Part shown: piece by piece, positions 55,132 to 63,893 of the stretch
How the letters are laid out: each line of letters opens with the position of its first letter
Position numbering within the stretch: position 1 is the first letter of the stretch
Translations under genes and position numbers: made by a program
NCBI GenBank assembly: GCA_947259215.1
Contig: CAMYLJ010000023.1
Span: 37,613 to 101,612, forward strand
Direction of reading: 5' to 3'
Source: an uncultured delta proteobacterium
GTDB taxonomy: Bacteria; Myxococcota_A; UBA9160; JAFDET01
Length of the DNA: 64,000 nt
Notes under the pieces: generated by a model
Told to the model about the DNA's origin: nothing
The model's input: only the letters and a program-made list of their open reading frames with translations
Databases searched by the model: none

Positions 55132-57804
55132 TCAATCGGGGCGCGTCGCCATGTGTCGGAAGTAGGGCGCCGCGTCGCGCGCCAGGCCGCGCGCGTAGAC
55201 GCGGCTCTTCCAGTCTCCCGGGTAGCAGCCCGCGCGGCCCTTCTTGCCGCGGAGCCCGAGCCCGGCGGTGGCCGAGATCTCGACGCCGCCGTCGCGCTGG
55301 CCCGTGTGCGGGTTGTCGTCACCCAGGAAGAGGGTCACGTTGGTCTTGCCGCGGAAGGGGCCGTAGGAGCCCTTGCCGCGGACGCCCACAGAGACGTCGG
55401 GCAGCTCGCCGGCCCGGGGCGTGGCGCCGACGCTCACGCTGGCCTTCCCGCCCTTGCCCTTGCTCGTCCACATGCGGCGGTCGAGGCGCATCCGCTCCCC
55501 CCGCTCGACCACCTGGAGGAGATCGTCCAGCTTCAGCCCCACCATCTTGAAGCCCTCGCTCTCGTCGAGCCGGAGCTTGAAGGGGCCGAGGGTCGCCTCG
55601 CAGTAGGGCTTCACTGCGAAGTCTGTGACGATGTTCGCCTGGAGCATCGAGAGCAGGTAGCGGCGCCGGCCCTCCCACTCCTCGGCGAGGGCCCGGGCCA
55701 GGAGCCAGGCGTCGACGGGCGCGCAGCGCGTCTCGATGTTTTCGGCGGTCTGCGCCAGGTAGACCTCCAGCTTCGCGCGCTCGGCCTCCAGGAGCTCCTG
55801 CTGCTCGCGCAGGAAGTCGGCGGTGCCATAGACCTCGCGCCCGCCCGTGGCCAGGTGGTTGGCCACCAGCCGCGCGTAGGTCTCGTCCAGGCCGGACACC
55901 TGGCTCGCGGCTACGGCGCCGACGTCGAAGCCCTCAGCCGCGGTGAGCTTCTTCTGGAAGGCCTCGACGACGCGCGCCGTGAAGAGCCGCACGTCGTCGA
56001 CCTCGCCCGCCGCCTCCTCGATCCACCAGGCGGAGACGCGGTCGAAGCGGCGTGCGGCCCGCTCCGTGCGAGGCTCCGCCGTGCTCCGGAAGTCGGCGAA
56101 GGCGCCCCGCACCGAGCTGCACCACTCGGCCTCGTAGGCCAGCTGGCGGCGCTGGTTGGCCGCGATGTCGCCGTCGCGTCCGAACTGCGCCATCGACGCC
56201 TGGAGGGCCCGAGTGCGCACCGCGTCGGCCCCGTCCCAGCCCCGCCAGAACGCCACGCTCGGGCCGCGCACCACGCCGAAGACGTAGTGGGCCGAGTCGA
56301 CGCTCCGGGCCTCGTCCGCGTCCGCGCCGTGGCGCTCAGTGCGCAGCTCGGCCGCGAAGACCGCCGGCGACATGGAGAGCACCTCGGCCCAGAAGAGGAT
56401 GTCCATGCCGTGCTGGGTGCCGTCGTCGAGGATGCCGTCCGCGTAGCCGAGAGCCGCGCGGCCCGCGAAGTTGAGGGCCAGGTTGCGGTTTTGCTCGCGG
56501 AAGGTGCGGTAGGCCGCCTCGCCCCCGTCGTCCTCGGCGCCCTGGTCGAGCACGAGGTCGGAGTACTGCTCGCGGGTCATGCGGGCCTGCCGGGCAGCCT
56601 CCTCCACCTGCCTGAGCATCGCGCCTGCGCTCAGCAGCATGACGCTCGGCTCGAAGGCCCCCTCGGTCTCGTAGCGAAGACGGCGCATCTCGGCGGCGCG
56701 CCAGCGCGCGATGCCGAGGGCCCGGTCGCGCCGCCGCACAAGCTCGTCGACGATGTCGTCGAGATCCTCCTTCTCGTCGTCCTCGTCGTCGGGGTCCGCG
56801 GGAGCCTGCGGCGGCGACCCGAGCGCGATGGCGCTCGCGTTCGCGTTGGCGACGGGGTCGTCGGGCGCCAGGCGCAGCGCCAGCAGCGCGTGCTGGCGCG
56901 CCCGCTGCGTGTCGCCGCGCGCGTCGTAGAGCACGGCGAAGGCCTCGTAGATCTGGAGGTCACGGTAGCCCGTGTCGTAGGCGGCGAGGAGCAGCAGCTC
57001 GGCGGCCTCCCACTCCTGGAGCGGGAGCAGGAGGACCGCGGCGCTGGTGAGCTCGCGGCCCGTCCAGCGGTGGCGCAGCGCCGAGAGTCCGGCCCAGGCG
57101 GCGCCCGTCGGGTCGCCCCCGAGCACGAGCGCGGCCGCGAGCTCGGCGTGCGCGTCGCCCGGGTCGCCCCCGCCGGAGGCCGCCGCGCTCCGCACCTCGG
57201 ACGAGACCTTCCCCTCGAGCTCGGCGCGCAGCTTCTCGGCGCGGCGGCGCGCCGCGTCGCGCAGCGGGCCGCCCGGCTCAGGGCGTTCGGAGCGCTGCGC
57301 CGTCTTGCCGTTCTCGAGGAAGGGACGGTCGAAGCCGATGACGCGCCCGCGCAGCGGCCGCCCGGTGCGTCCCAGCACGCTGTGGGGCCCCGGCTCGTCC
57401 GCCCCGGCGAGCGGCGACGCGATCCAGGGCTCCGTCTCGAGCGCCGGGCCGAAGAGCAACTCGGCCACCTCGCCGCGCGGCACCGCGCCGCCCGCGGTGG
57501 CGACGGCGTCCTCGCCGAGCCCGAGGATCACCGCCGGCTCGAGCCTGCCGTCGCGGAAGCGGATCCAATCGGCGTCCGGCCCGGCCGGCACTGCCGGCTC
57601 GCCCTCGGCCGCGCGCCGGCCCTCCACCGGAGCCAGCACGATCCGCTCGACGTTCGTGACGCCGATCTCCCGCGCACCGTCCGCGAGCTCGAGCTCCAGG
57701 ACCCCGCCTTCCGGGTCCAGCGGTGCAGGCTCCGGACCCTTGGCGTCTCCCCCCCCGCACCCGACGAGGATCAGGAGGACGAGCGTCCCGAGTCGACGGA
57801 CCAC
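55132..57804 (-). CDS. Large lipoprotein of unknown function
   Basis: 890 residues. Lipoprotein signal (LVLLILVGC, Cys16) then GGGD, which favours outer-membrane sorting. Residues 225-330 are TPR/helical-repeat-like (AELLLLAAYDTGYRDLQIYEAFAVLYDARG cited as a region). An acidic patch lies near 340 (DPDDEDDEKEDLDD). The middle is helical with EREQ-rich segments. The C-terminal 130 residues are Gly/Lys-rich and beta-like (SVGVRGKGSYGPFRGK). No enzyme motif recognised. It starts 10 bases after the VWA gene's stop, so the two probably work together at the cell surface. Confidence 0.8.
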   Translation of the reverse strand: MVRRLGTLVLLILVGCGGGDAKGPEPAPLDPEGGVLELELADGAREIGVTNVERIVLAPVEGRRAAEGEPAVPAGPDADWIRFRDGRLEPAVILGLGEDAVATAGGAVPRGEVAELLFGPALETEPWIASPLAGADEPGPHSVLGRTGRPLRGRVIGFDRPFLENGKTAQRSERPEPGGPLRDAARRRAEKLRAELEGKVSSEVRSAAASGGGDPGDAHAELAAALVLGGDPTGAAWAGLSALRHRWTGRELTSAAVLLLPLQEWEAAELLLLAAYDTGYRDLQIYEAFAVLYDARGDTQRARQHALLALRLAPDDPVANANASAIALGSPPQAPADPDDEDDEKEDLDDIVDELVRRRDRALGIARWRAAEMRRLRYETEGAFEPSVMLLSAGAMLRQVEEAARQARMTREQYSDLVLDQGAEDDGGEAAYRTFREQNRNLALNFAGRAALGYADGILDDGTQHGMDILFWAEVLSMSPAVFAAELRTERHGADADEARSVDSAHYVFGVVRGPSVAFWRGWDGADAVRTRALQASMAQFGRDGDIAANQRRQLAYEAEWCSSVRGAFADFRSTAEPRTERAARRFDRVSAWWIEEAAGEVDDVRLFTARVVEAFQKKLTAAEGFDVGAVAASQVSGLDETYARLVANHLATGGREVYGTADFLREQQELLEAERAKLEVYLAQTAENIETRCAPVDAWLLARALAEEWEGRRRYLLSMLQANIVTDFAVKPYCEATLGPFKLRLDESEGFKMVGLKLDDLLQVVERGERMRLDRRMWTSKGKGGKASVSVGATPRAGELPDVSVGVRGKGSYGPFRGKTNVTLFLGDDNPHTGQRDGGVEISATAGLGLRGKKGRAGCYPGDWKSRVYARGLARDAAPYFRHMATRPD

Positions 57805-57814
57805 GCTTCCGCCC

Positions 57815-59506
57815 TCAGAGCTCGATCTCGACGAGCGTGTGATCGGGGATCACGAACTCCTCGACCAGGGTCATACGCTGCGTCCCGTGTTGCTCCTCGT
57901 GCCAGTCGAGGCGGTAGCGGCCCGGGGGAACGGGAATGGGCTCCCACCCCCCTGCCCACGTCCCCGACCACGAGATCTCCTCGCCGGTGTCGAGGTTGAC
58001 GAAGAAGACGTTGTAGGGCGGCGGCATCTGATCCTGAGGGATGAACTTCACACCGCTGTCGATCACGAAGGTTGCGAAGCCCTGCTCCTGTACCTCGACG
58101 GGCCCCCACAGTGAAGGTGAATTCGCATGCTGCGACTGCCGGTAGCGGAGACGGTAGACCCCCGGTGCCACGATCTGTGGTCCGAAGCTCGTCCACGACC
58201 CGTGCGACTTGTCCAGGACATCGACGAGCTCGTAGAGGTAGGGGCTCCCATCCGGCATCCAGTCGGCCCCCTGCACCACCAAGCCGGTACCGACTACGAA
58301 CTCGTTGAGTACTCCGGGGAGCATCTGGATCAGCCCGAGATCGATGGGGCGCGTCCCGTGCTGTTCCTGCCACCAGAGGAGGCGATAGGTGCCGGCCGGA
58401 ACGACCTGGGGTTCGAGGGTGCCATCGAACACCGCGAGGTCTCCGCGCTCCGGCGTCAGAATCCGGCTGCCGGGGTCCGAGAGCGGGGCTTCCGCGGGCC
58501 GCAGAGACCACTTGTACGGCGCCGCGATGCCCTCGGGCGCCGTGAGCCGGAGGCCGGTGTCGATGGGAACCTCCACGGTCTGCTTGGAGGCCACGGCCAC
58601 CACCTCGGTGAGGGGGATGTCGATGCTCCCGTGCTGGTCCTGTCGCCACACGAGCCGGTACTCGCCCGCCTTCACGCGCAGCCGGTCGCTCTCCGACTGC
58701 CCCTTCTGCTCCCCCGATTCGGCATCGGAGACGGTCCAGCGGTAGGGCGGCATCTTCACCCAGGGCGCCGGCTTGAGGACGATCGTTCCCGGGCCCGCGA
58801 CGACGATTCGCGTGCTGTCGCCTGCCACCACCTCGGGGAGCTTCGGGGCTTCGGGCGGCGGCGGGGCCGGCTCCTGCCTTGCAGTGGCATCGCGCACCTC
58901 GAAGAGCGCCTTGTGAAGAGCCTCAGGGGTGTCGGCGGCGTAGTAGTTGCCGCCACCCTTCTCCGCGATGCACTGGAGCTGACGCTGGGCGTCGTGGCCG
59001 ACGCCGAAGCCCACGGTGTGGATCACCAGGTCGATGCCCCCCGCCCGGAGCGTCTCCGCCAGCGCGCAGGGATCGCCTTTGCACGTCTCGATGCCGTCGC
59101 TCACGAGGACGAGAGTGGAAGGCCCGTCGCGCCCGGCCAGCTGGTCGGCGCCCTTCTGGAGCGAGTTGGTGATCGGGGTCTTGCCCAGCGGCGTCAGCTT
59201 CTTCACCCGCTCCGCGATGGTGGCGGTGGGCGTGCCGAAGGCCGCAAGCGTCTCGATGTCGGTGCAGTCGCCCTTCCGCCGGTGCCCGTAGGCGACGACG
59301 CTGACATCGACGCCGGGCGGCACGTCGGCGAGCAGCTCTCCCATCACCTGCTTGGCCTCGACGATCTTGATGCTCCCGCCGACCCTGCCCCACATGGAGC
59401 CCGAACCGTCGAGGACGAAGACGAGGTTGCTCTCCGCCGCGAAGGCCTGGATGGGCAGGCAGCACGCGACGGCCGCCGCGAAGAGGACACATCGCCAGTG
59501 TGACAC
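57815..59506 (-). CDS. Exported von Willebrand A protein with four QHG repeats
   Basis: 563 residues from GTG 59506 (GGGGGAG just upstream; the longer frame to 59548 lacks this). Signal peptide to about residue 25. The VWA domain (30-205) has MIDAS DGSGSM (33-38) and two Cys pairs. Then come four beta modules spaced 77-91 residues, each with a G-x-Y-R-L-x-W/Y-x-x-x-Q-H motif: GEYRLVWRQDQHG (281), GTYRLLWWQEQHG (372), GVYRLRYRQSQHA (449), GRYRLDWHEEQHG (529). Probably a surface adhesion or ligand-binding protein. The repeat family is not one I know. Confidence 0.85.
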   Translation of the reverse strand: MSHWRCVLFAAAVACCLPIQAFAAESNLVFVLDGSGSMWGRVGGSIKIVEAKQVMGELLADVPPGVDVSVVAYGHRRKGDCTDIETLAAFGTPTATIAERVKKLTPLGKTPITNSLQKGADQLAGRDGPSTLVLVSDGIETCKGDPCALAETLRAGGIDLVIHTVGFGVGHDAQRQLQCIAEKGGGNYYAADTPEALHKALFEVRDATARQEPAPPPPEAPKLPEVVAGDSTRIVVAGPGTIVLKPAPWVKMPPYRWTVSDAESGEQKGQSESDRLRVKAGEYRLVWRQDQHGSIDIPLTEVVAVASKQTVEVPIDTGLRLTAPEGIAAPYKWSLRPAEAPLSDPGSRILTPERGDLAVFDGTLEPQVVPAGTYRLLWWQEQHGTRPIDLGLIQMLPGVLNEFVVGTGLVVQGADWMPDGSPYLYELVDVLDKSHGSWTSFGPQIVAPGVYRLRYRQSQHANSPSLWGPVEVQEQGFATFVIDSGVKFIPQDQMPPPYNVFFVNLDTGEEISWSGTWAGGWEPIPVPPGRYRLDWHEEQHGTQRMTLVEEFVIPDHTLVEIEL

Positions 59507-59902
59507 GGCTCCCCCTTCCCTCCGGTCTTGTGCGAGGCATCGTATCATGCCGGCGAATCGCGATTCTTCTGGAACTCATCCGATGGGTCTGACAGCAACG
59601 CTGACAGCAGCGGGGGTGGAGGGGGAGCAACATAGGCGGACGCCAGGAGATTCCGCTGTCGGCGCAAGTGCCTGCCCCGCATACGCTTGTGGACGCAGGG
59701 AGACGTGGGTGGAAACTCCCGACTGCTGATTCGTAATCAGCAGGTCAGCGGTTCGAATCCGCTCGTCGGCTCCATTGTTTCGCGGAGTTACGCGCCGCCC
59801 GCCGCGGCGCTTGCCGAGCTGGCAAGCACATGGCAAGCGCCCGCGAGGGCGAATCCGGACGGGCCCGCACCTTGCAGTCCGCCCCTCGAGCGGGCCACGG
59901 GT
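59507..59902. other. Intergenic region with tRNA-fragment copy 3
   Basis: Promoter side of the VWA gene, the 50-bp fragment, then a stretch with GGCGCTTGCC/GGCAAGCGCC inverted repeats (about 59,806-59,842) leading to an IS30 remnant. No intact gene seen. Confidence 0.5.
59726..59775 (+). repeat. tRNA-Thr(CGU) 3' fragment, copy 3
   Basis: Third exact 50-bp copy, followed by the same TTGTTTCGCGGAGTTACGCG as copy 2. Confidence 0.85.
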
Positions 59903-60112
59903 GTGACGTTCTACTTCGCGACGCCCCACCACGCGTGGGAGCGGGGGACGAACGAGAATACGAACGGGCTGATCCGGCAGTACCTACCGAAGCGGACCAG
60001 CATGGCCCGCGTCACCCAGCGGGACTGCAATCGCATCGCGAAGAAGCTCAACACCCGGCCCCGAAAAAGGAATGACTACGACACCCCGGAGGAGCGCTTC
60101 CATGCAGCCTAG
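59903..60112 (+). pseudogene. IS30-family transposase, C-terminal remnant
   Basis: 69 codons matching the end of IS30 transposases: TPHHAWERGTNENTNGLIRQ, then LNTRPRKRNDYDTPEERF. This part contains the last catalytic Glu. The N-terminal two thirds are absent, and the upstream sequence is unrelated. Confidence 0.85.
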
Positions 60113-60137
60113 AGAATGTTGCGCTTCAAATGCGAAG

Positions 60138-60797
60138 CTAAGCAGCCCGCTCCGCGCGCCTGGCGGAGCTAGAGCGAAGTACGCGTGAGCACACCGCGAA
60201 GAAGATGAGGTGAGCAATGTTGGGCGCCGCCGGGGTGAGAAAGGAGCGGAGGAGGACTGAGGGCAGCCCGGCAGCCGCTAACGCGATGGTGGCCAGCGCG
60301 GGGTTGGCCAAGGCCGCGCGACGGGGCGCCACGGTAGTACCGCGACCCACGAACCAGAGAAATAGAGCCGACGCGACAACCACCAGTAGCGCGGCGAGGC
60401 CCCAGAGCGTGAGGAGGAGCGGGTTCCAACTCACGAGCGACTCCAGAGGGTCGCGACCGGGCGCGGCGGCGTCGAGCTGGGTGCTGATGTGCGCCGCGGT
60501 GAGACCGTGTATGACTGAGCCAAGAAGGGCTCCCGCTGCCCCAGCGACGAAGAGGACCTGCGCGGCCCGGACAGAAACTGCAGCCACGAGGCGCGAGGCC
60601 GACCGGTAACCGAGCGCGTAGAAGGGAATGGCGACGACACCAATCGTGCCACCGAGCCACAGCCACGCCCGTCCAGCCTGAGGAAGACCAAGCTCGTCTC
60701 GTTGGGCATTCGCAACGTAGAGGAGCAACAGGTCGCCTGCGGAGGCCACCAACGCCGCGAATGCAGCAACCTGAGCGTGGCGCGCGGGCGGGATCAC
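60138..60797 (-). CDS. Small polytopic membrane protein (cassette gene)
   Basis: 219 residues from GTG 60797, about six membrane helices, no enzyme motif; general look of DUF6796-type proteins (low certainty). It begins 10 bases from an attC site, which fits an integron cassette gene read on the minus strand. Confidence 0.7.
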   Translation of the reverse strand: MIPPARHAQVAAFAALVASAGDLLLLYVANAQRDELGLPQAGRAWLWLGGTIGVVAIPFYALGYRSASRLVAAVSVRAAQVLFVAGAAGALLGSVIHGLTAAHISTQLDAAAPGRDPLESLVSWNPLLLTLWGLAALLVVVASALFLWFVGRGTTVAPRRAALANPALATIALAAAGLPSVLLRSFLTPAAPNIAHLIFFAVCSRVLRSSSARRAERAA

Positions 60798-60806
60798 GGT
60801 CGGGCC

Positions 60807-60941
60807 GTCTAATGAACTGGGGCTTCAGCTGAAACGAACAGCGCTGACCGACAGCGCTGAGGCAGAGAAAGCCGCCCTTAGAATGCTACCACGGATAGGT
60901 GAACCGAGCTGTTCGTTGTCAGCTGCAAGCCCTTGTCAGAC
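60807..60941 (-). other. attC recombination site 1 (degenerate)
   Basis: On the minus strand R'' GTCTGAC then AAGGGCTTGCAGCTGACAAC, a 50-base variable loop, then L' (GCTGTTCGTTTCAGCTGAAG) and R' ATTAGAC. The long imperfect palindrome with a few unpaired bases is typical of attC. R' has A instead of G at the cut site. Confidence 0.65.
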
Positions 60942-61119
60942 GGCGCGCTTCGTCGGGATTTGCCTCGGCGAGACTCTCAGAGACAGGTCGGCCACGCTGA
61001 TAATGTATTACTTTCGACGGTAGGCCGTCCTGAAGAAAGACCCAGGACCCATCCCGTTTGCCCTCGTGATACTCGCCACATTGCGTGCGCCGCATGTTCC
61101 AGTAGTCGAGAACCATCGC
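60919..61119 (-). pseudogene. In-frame continuation of the MORN-like lipoprotein after TGA
   Basis: After the TGA at 61120-61122 the same frame stays open to 60919 and contains a further MORN/YwqK-like unit (CGEYHEGKRDGSWVFLQDG). Probably the original C-terminus cut off by a nonsense change. Sec is unlikely: no redox motif surrounds the TGA. Confidence 0.5.
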
Positions 61120-61572
61120 TCAGCCATCGAAACGCCGCTCTGCAGACCAGCAGCCCACGATCTGCGACGACCAGATAATCGGCCAGCCAGGCTCTTCGCA
61201 CTTCCAGCTGACGGGTTGCCCATCCGCAAAGGTCAGACGGTGATCCACATCGCCGGTCGAGCGCCAGATCGTCCAAGCGCCCGAACGCCCCCCTCCCGTG
61301 TATTGTCCCGCGAACCACTTTCGCCCATCAATACCGTAGCGTGTGAATGGCCCGTGACGTGTTGGCTTACCTTCGCGGTTTGGGCGTCCGCAGAAAAGAT
61401 CGTAGAAACGCGCGTCCCGTATGTAGCGGAACGGGCGCGATCCATGTGGACACGAGAGGGTTCCAGACTGGAGACGTTCAAACGGTTCGGCTTTCGCGGC
61501 CCTGCCCCCTCTCTTGAGATCGGTACAGGCTAGGCAACAACACACCGAGATTAGAGCAATAAGCAGCGTCAC
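61120..61572 (-). CDS. MORN/YwqK-like lipoprotein (cassette gene)
   Basis: 150 residues from GTG 61572, lipobox VCCCLAC, then a MORN-like unit (RHGPFTRYGIDGRKWFAGQ, GGGRSGAWTIW). Six Cys may form disulfides. An attC precedes it (R' at 61589-61595), so it is a cassette gene. It is likely truncated by the in-frame TGA noted above. Confidence 0.6.
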   Translation of the reverse strand: MTLLIALISVCCCLACTDLKRGGRAAKAEPFERLQSGTLSCPHGSRPFRYIRDARFYDLFCGRPNREGKPTRHGPFTRYGIDGRKWFAGQYTGGGRSGAWTIWRSTGDVDHRLTFADGQPVSWKCEEPGWPIIWSSQIVGCWSAERRFDG

Positions 61573-61588
61573 TGAGATTCTTCGCGCC

Positions 61589-61764
61589 GCCCAACGGCTC
61601 GGCGCTCAGCTGCCGGCCACGCGACCGGAGGCGGCCGAGCCCCGAAGGGACGCGGCCAGTCTACACCAGAGGTGGAGCGGCCGGCTTGAGGCGAGCCGGT
61701 TTGCTCGCGGCAACACGGCGTTGTGGGTGGATCGGAGGCGCTGTGGCCGGTCAGCTGCAGCGCC
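61589..61764 (-). other. attC site 2, larger part (split by IS110-family element)
   Basis: Minus strand: GGCGCTGCAGCTGACCGG (61764-61747) pairs with CCGGCAGCTGAGCGCC near 61,600, ending in R' GTTGGGC (61595-61589). The missing R'' half lies on the far side of the insertion element (62941-62952). Confidence 0.75.
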
Positions 61765-61784
61765 TCTTATGGTGCTAGGCGTGC

Positions 61785-61994
61785 TTGAATGAAGCGGCCG
61801 GTAGGCAGCACCAACTACCCACCGGCCTTTCTTCAACGCCGGAGCGGGAGACCGAAAGCGCCTGGGTCCCTCGTGAGACCGTTAACAAGCTCGGGTCACC
61901 GCTCCATCGCTGCAGCGAAGCTCGAACGATCGCCGGGGCCGCGTACGCGAGCCCGTATCCGAGAGCCCGAGTTCGTTGCTCTTCGGAGTCTACC
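61785..61994 (+). ncRNA. Candidate bridge/seek RNA region of the IS110-family element
   Basis: A 210-base noncoding stretch between the left terminal repeat and the transposase start. It begins with hairpin 61796-61827 (GGCCGGT/ACCGGCC) which has an alternative GGTAG/CTACC pairing. IS110-group elements carry their guide RNA here. Boundaries and loops are unproven. Confidence 0.45.
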
Positions 61995-62918
61995 ATGAGC
62001 CTCTGTGTTGGGATCGACGTCGCCAAGTACACCCTCGAGTGGGCTGCTGGGCCCACCGGGAAGGTCGAGCACACGCGCAACGAGCCGCGACCCATCGCGG
62101 CGCTCGTGCGCCGCATGGTCGTGCTGGATCCGGAGCGGATCGTGATCGAGTCGACCGGGGGCTATGAGCGAGCTCTGGTCTTGAAGCTCGCCGAGGCGGG
62201 CCTTCCCGTCGTCGTGGTCAACCCGCGTCGCGTTCGCCGCCTCGGCGAAGGCATGGGGTTCCTGGCCAAGACCGACGCCATCGATGCACGCCTGTTGGCG
62301 CTCTTCGGCGAGAAGGTCGAGCCCCCGATCCGCCCGATCCTGCAGGGTACAGACCGCCTCCTGGCCGACCTCGTGGCCCGACGACGTCAGCTCGTCGGGA
62401 TGATCGTGGCCGAGAAGAACCGCCAGGAGACGGCTCCGGCCGCGGTGCAGCGCACCATCGCTCCCGTGCTCCGCACCCTCCAGAAGCTCGTTCGCGACCT
62501 CGAGCAGCGCATCGACACGATGCTTCGCCGGGATCCGGACCGCGGCGAGCTCCTGGCGCTGCTCCAGACCGTCCCCGGCGTGGGCCCGGCCGTCGCGCGA
62601 ACCGTGCTCATCGACCTCCCGGAGCTTGGCCACCTGGGCCGCCGCGAGATCGCCTCGCTCGTCGGCGTGGCCCCCTTCGCCCGGGACAGCGGGACGTTCC
62701 GGGGCACCCGTCGCATCCGCGGCGGCCGCGCCTCGGTCCGCACCGCGCTCTACCTCGCCGCGATGACGGCCTCCCGCTTCAACCCGGCGCTCGCCGCGCT
62801 CTACCAACGGCTCCGCCAGGCCGGCAAGCCGCCCAAGCTCGCCTTCATCGCCGTCGCCCGAAAGCTGCTGACCATCCTCAACGCCATCGCACGGGAGAGA
62901 ACCGCATGGCAGGCCTAG
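61995..62918 (+). CDS. IS110-family transposase (DEDD recombinase)
   Basis: 307 residues from ATG 61995. RuvC-like acidic residues in GIDVAK, ESTGGY and KTDAIDAR; the C-terminal Transposase_20 domain has LLQTVPGVGPAVA, ASLVGVAPFARDSG and the likely catalytic Ser in MTASRFNPALAALY or the GRASVRTALY block. The stop TAG lies in the right subterminal repeat. The frame is open further upstream (61785), but that part is the noncoding end. Apparently intact. Confidence 0.92.
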   Translation: MSLCVGIDVAKYTLEWAAGPTGKVEHTRNEPRPIAALVRRMVVLDPERIVIESTGGYERALVLKLAEAGLPVVVVNPRRVRRLGEGMGFLAKTDAIDARLLALFGEKVEPPIRPILQGTDRLLADLVARRRQLVGMIVAEKNRQETAPAAVQRTIAPVLRTLQKLVRDLEQRIDTMLRRDPDRGELLALLQTVPGVGPAVARTVLIDLPELGHLGRREIASLVGVAPFARDSGTFRGTRRIRGGRASVRTALYLAAMTASRFNPALAALYQRLRQAGKPPKLAFIAVARKLLTILNAIARERTAWQA

Positions 62919-62940
62919 AAACCTTGACCTGAATCACGAT

Positions 62941-62952
62941 CGCTTGTTAGGC
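62941..62952 (-). other. attC site 2, R'' end beyond the insertion element
   Basis: Minus strand GCCTAACAAGCG, with R'' GCCTAAC at 62952-62946, 41 bases after the stop of the next cassette gene. Confidence 0.7.
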
Positions 62953-62993
62953 GGCGGGGCGCGGATCGACCATCATTCTACAGTGCGACTCTA

Positions 62994-63668
62994 CTACTGC
63001 GGGTCCTGCAAGGTGCGGATCACCAGGGGGAGCTCAAGCGGGAAATCAAGTCCCAGGGGTTCGAGGAACGGCACCACTGGGAGTTGGTTGGGGCGCGAAC
63101 GCGGCGTGCCCAAGCTGGCGCAGAAGTTGCCGAAGCTCACGTCAGCCCCACGAAGTAAAGGTGAGTCAGCGACGATCTCGGGAGATGCCACGTATAGAGT
63201 CGTGTCATTCGGATCGAAGGTCGGAAACACGATGTCTGCAAAGGCCGCTGAGAGAAACGCGTGGCCCCGGCAGTCTTCCTCGGTGAAGACACGCTGCAAC
63301 GGCATCAGCTCGCCGGTCGCACGTGAAACCGCGATTGAAACCCCAAGGTCTTCGAGGTAGATGCGGGTCAAGAAACTGCTCGCACCCACCTGAACCTCAC
63401 CCGCGTAGAGACCGACGGGCTGGCCCGGTCCGTCTAGAACGTGGAGTCTTCGATCCGGAGGTGTCTCGTTTCCAGGATCGGGAGGGAGAGGCCGTTCGTT
63501 TCTGCGGCAACGGTGCGCAGCAGGCACGGCGCGCAAAGCTCCTGATCGCTTGTGGACGCAGAGCTGGAACGAGCTGGAATCGGCGTCCGCGGAAGCGAAA
63601 GTGGGCAAGGAGAGAAGGGCGACGAGACAGATCGAACTCAACCAGAAGAGATGGATTCGCAGGGTCAT
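62994..63668 (-). CDS. Exported hypothetical protein (cassette gene)
   Basis: 224 residues from ATG 63668 (GAGGA eight bases upstream; an ATG at 63683 is the alternative). Signal peptide to about residue 28 (FASADAD). Next comes LCVHKRSGALRAVPAAHRC with CRRNERPL, a short Cys motif frequent in exported repeat proteins, and then an unrecognised domain. Single gene between two attC sites. Confidence 0.75.
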   Translation of the reverse strand: MTLRIHLFWLSSICLVALLSLPTFASADADSSSFQLCVHKRSGALRAVPAAHRCRRNERPLPPDPGNETPPDRRLHVLDGPGQPVGLYAGEVQVGASSFLTRIYLEDLGVSIAVSRATGELMPLQRVFTEEDCRGHAFLSAAFADIVFPTFDPNDTTLYVASPEIVADSPLLRGADVSFGNFCASLGTPRSRPNQLPVVPFLEPLGLDFPLELPLVIRTLQDPQ

Positions 63669-63763
63669 GGTTGGCTTCCTCATCCGGTGATTGCTCTCAC
63701 TCACCCACCCAATCATACAACGGCGGATGACTTCCACACTATCCCGAGCAGGCTTCGTCCGCC

Positions 63764-63893
63764 GCCTAACGGATCGGCGTTCAGCGTCGTGGCGCAACCT
63801 TGCACCGCGCTACTTGACGCCTCGGATTCCGCGATTCTACCACGTGCGACATGGGCACAGCGTTGCCACGTCTGCTGCAACGGCTTGTTAGGC
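63764..63893 (-). other. attC recombination site 3
   Basis: Minus strand R'' GCCTAAC, then AAGCCGTTGCAGCAGACGTGG (as family AANxCNNTNCAGC), 60-base loop, GCTGAACGCCGATCC and R' GTTAGGC at 63770-63764. Full canonical attC, 130 bp. Confidence 0.85.

Larger units (their letters stand above)
54968..59775. mobile_element. Module B bounded by tRNA-Thr fragments (VWA protein and lipoprotein)
   Basis: About 4.8 kb between copies 2 and 3 with two co-directional genes and no recombinase. Boundaries rest on the repeats alone. Confidence 0.45.
61765..62940 (+). mobile_element. IS110-family insertion sequence inside an attC site
   Basis: About 1.18 kb. Subterminal inverted repeats CTAGGCGTGC (61775-61784) and GCAGGCCTAG (62909-62918) match at 9 of 10 positions. 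Removing the element rejoins an attC (GCCTAACAAGCG + CTGCAGCTGACCGG). Exact ends are uncertain by a few bases. Targeting of attC is known for the IS1111-attC group. Confidence 0.75.

Noticed and set aside
54828..55322. Proteins containing GADERIRTADLLITNQ on the minus strand
   Set aside because: This peptide is the well-known false translation of a tRNA 3' region.
61120..61122. Second selenocysteine codon in the MORN-like lipoprotein
   Set aside because: There is no Cys/redox motif at the site and no convincing hairpin after it. A nonsense change is simpler.
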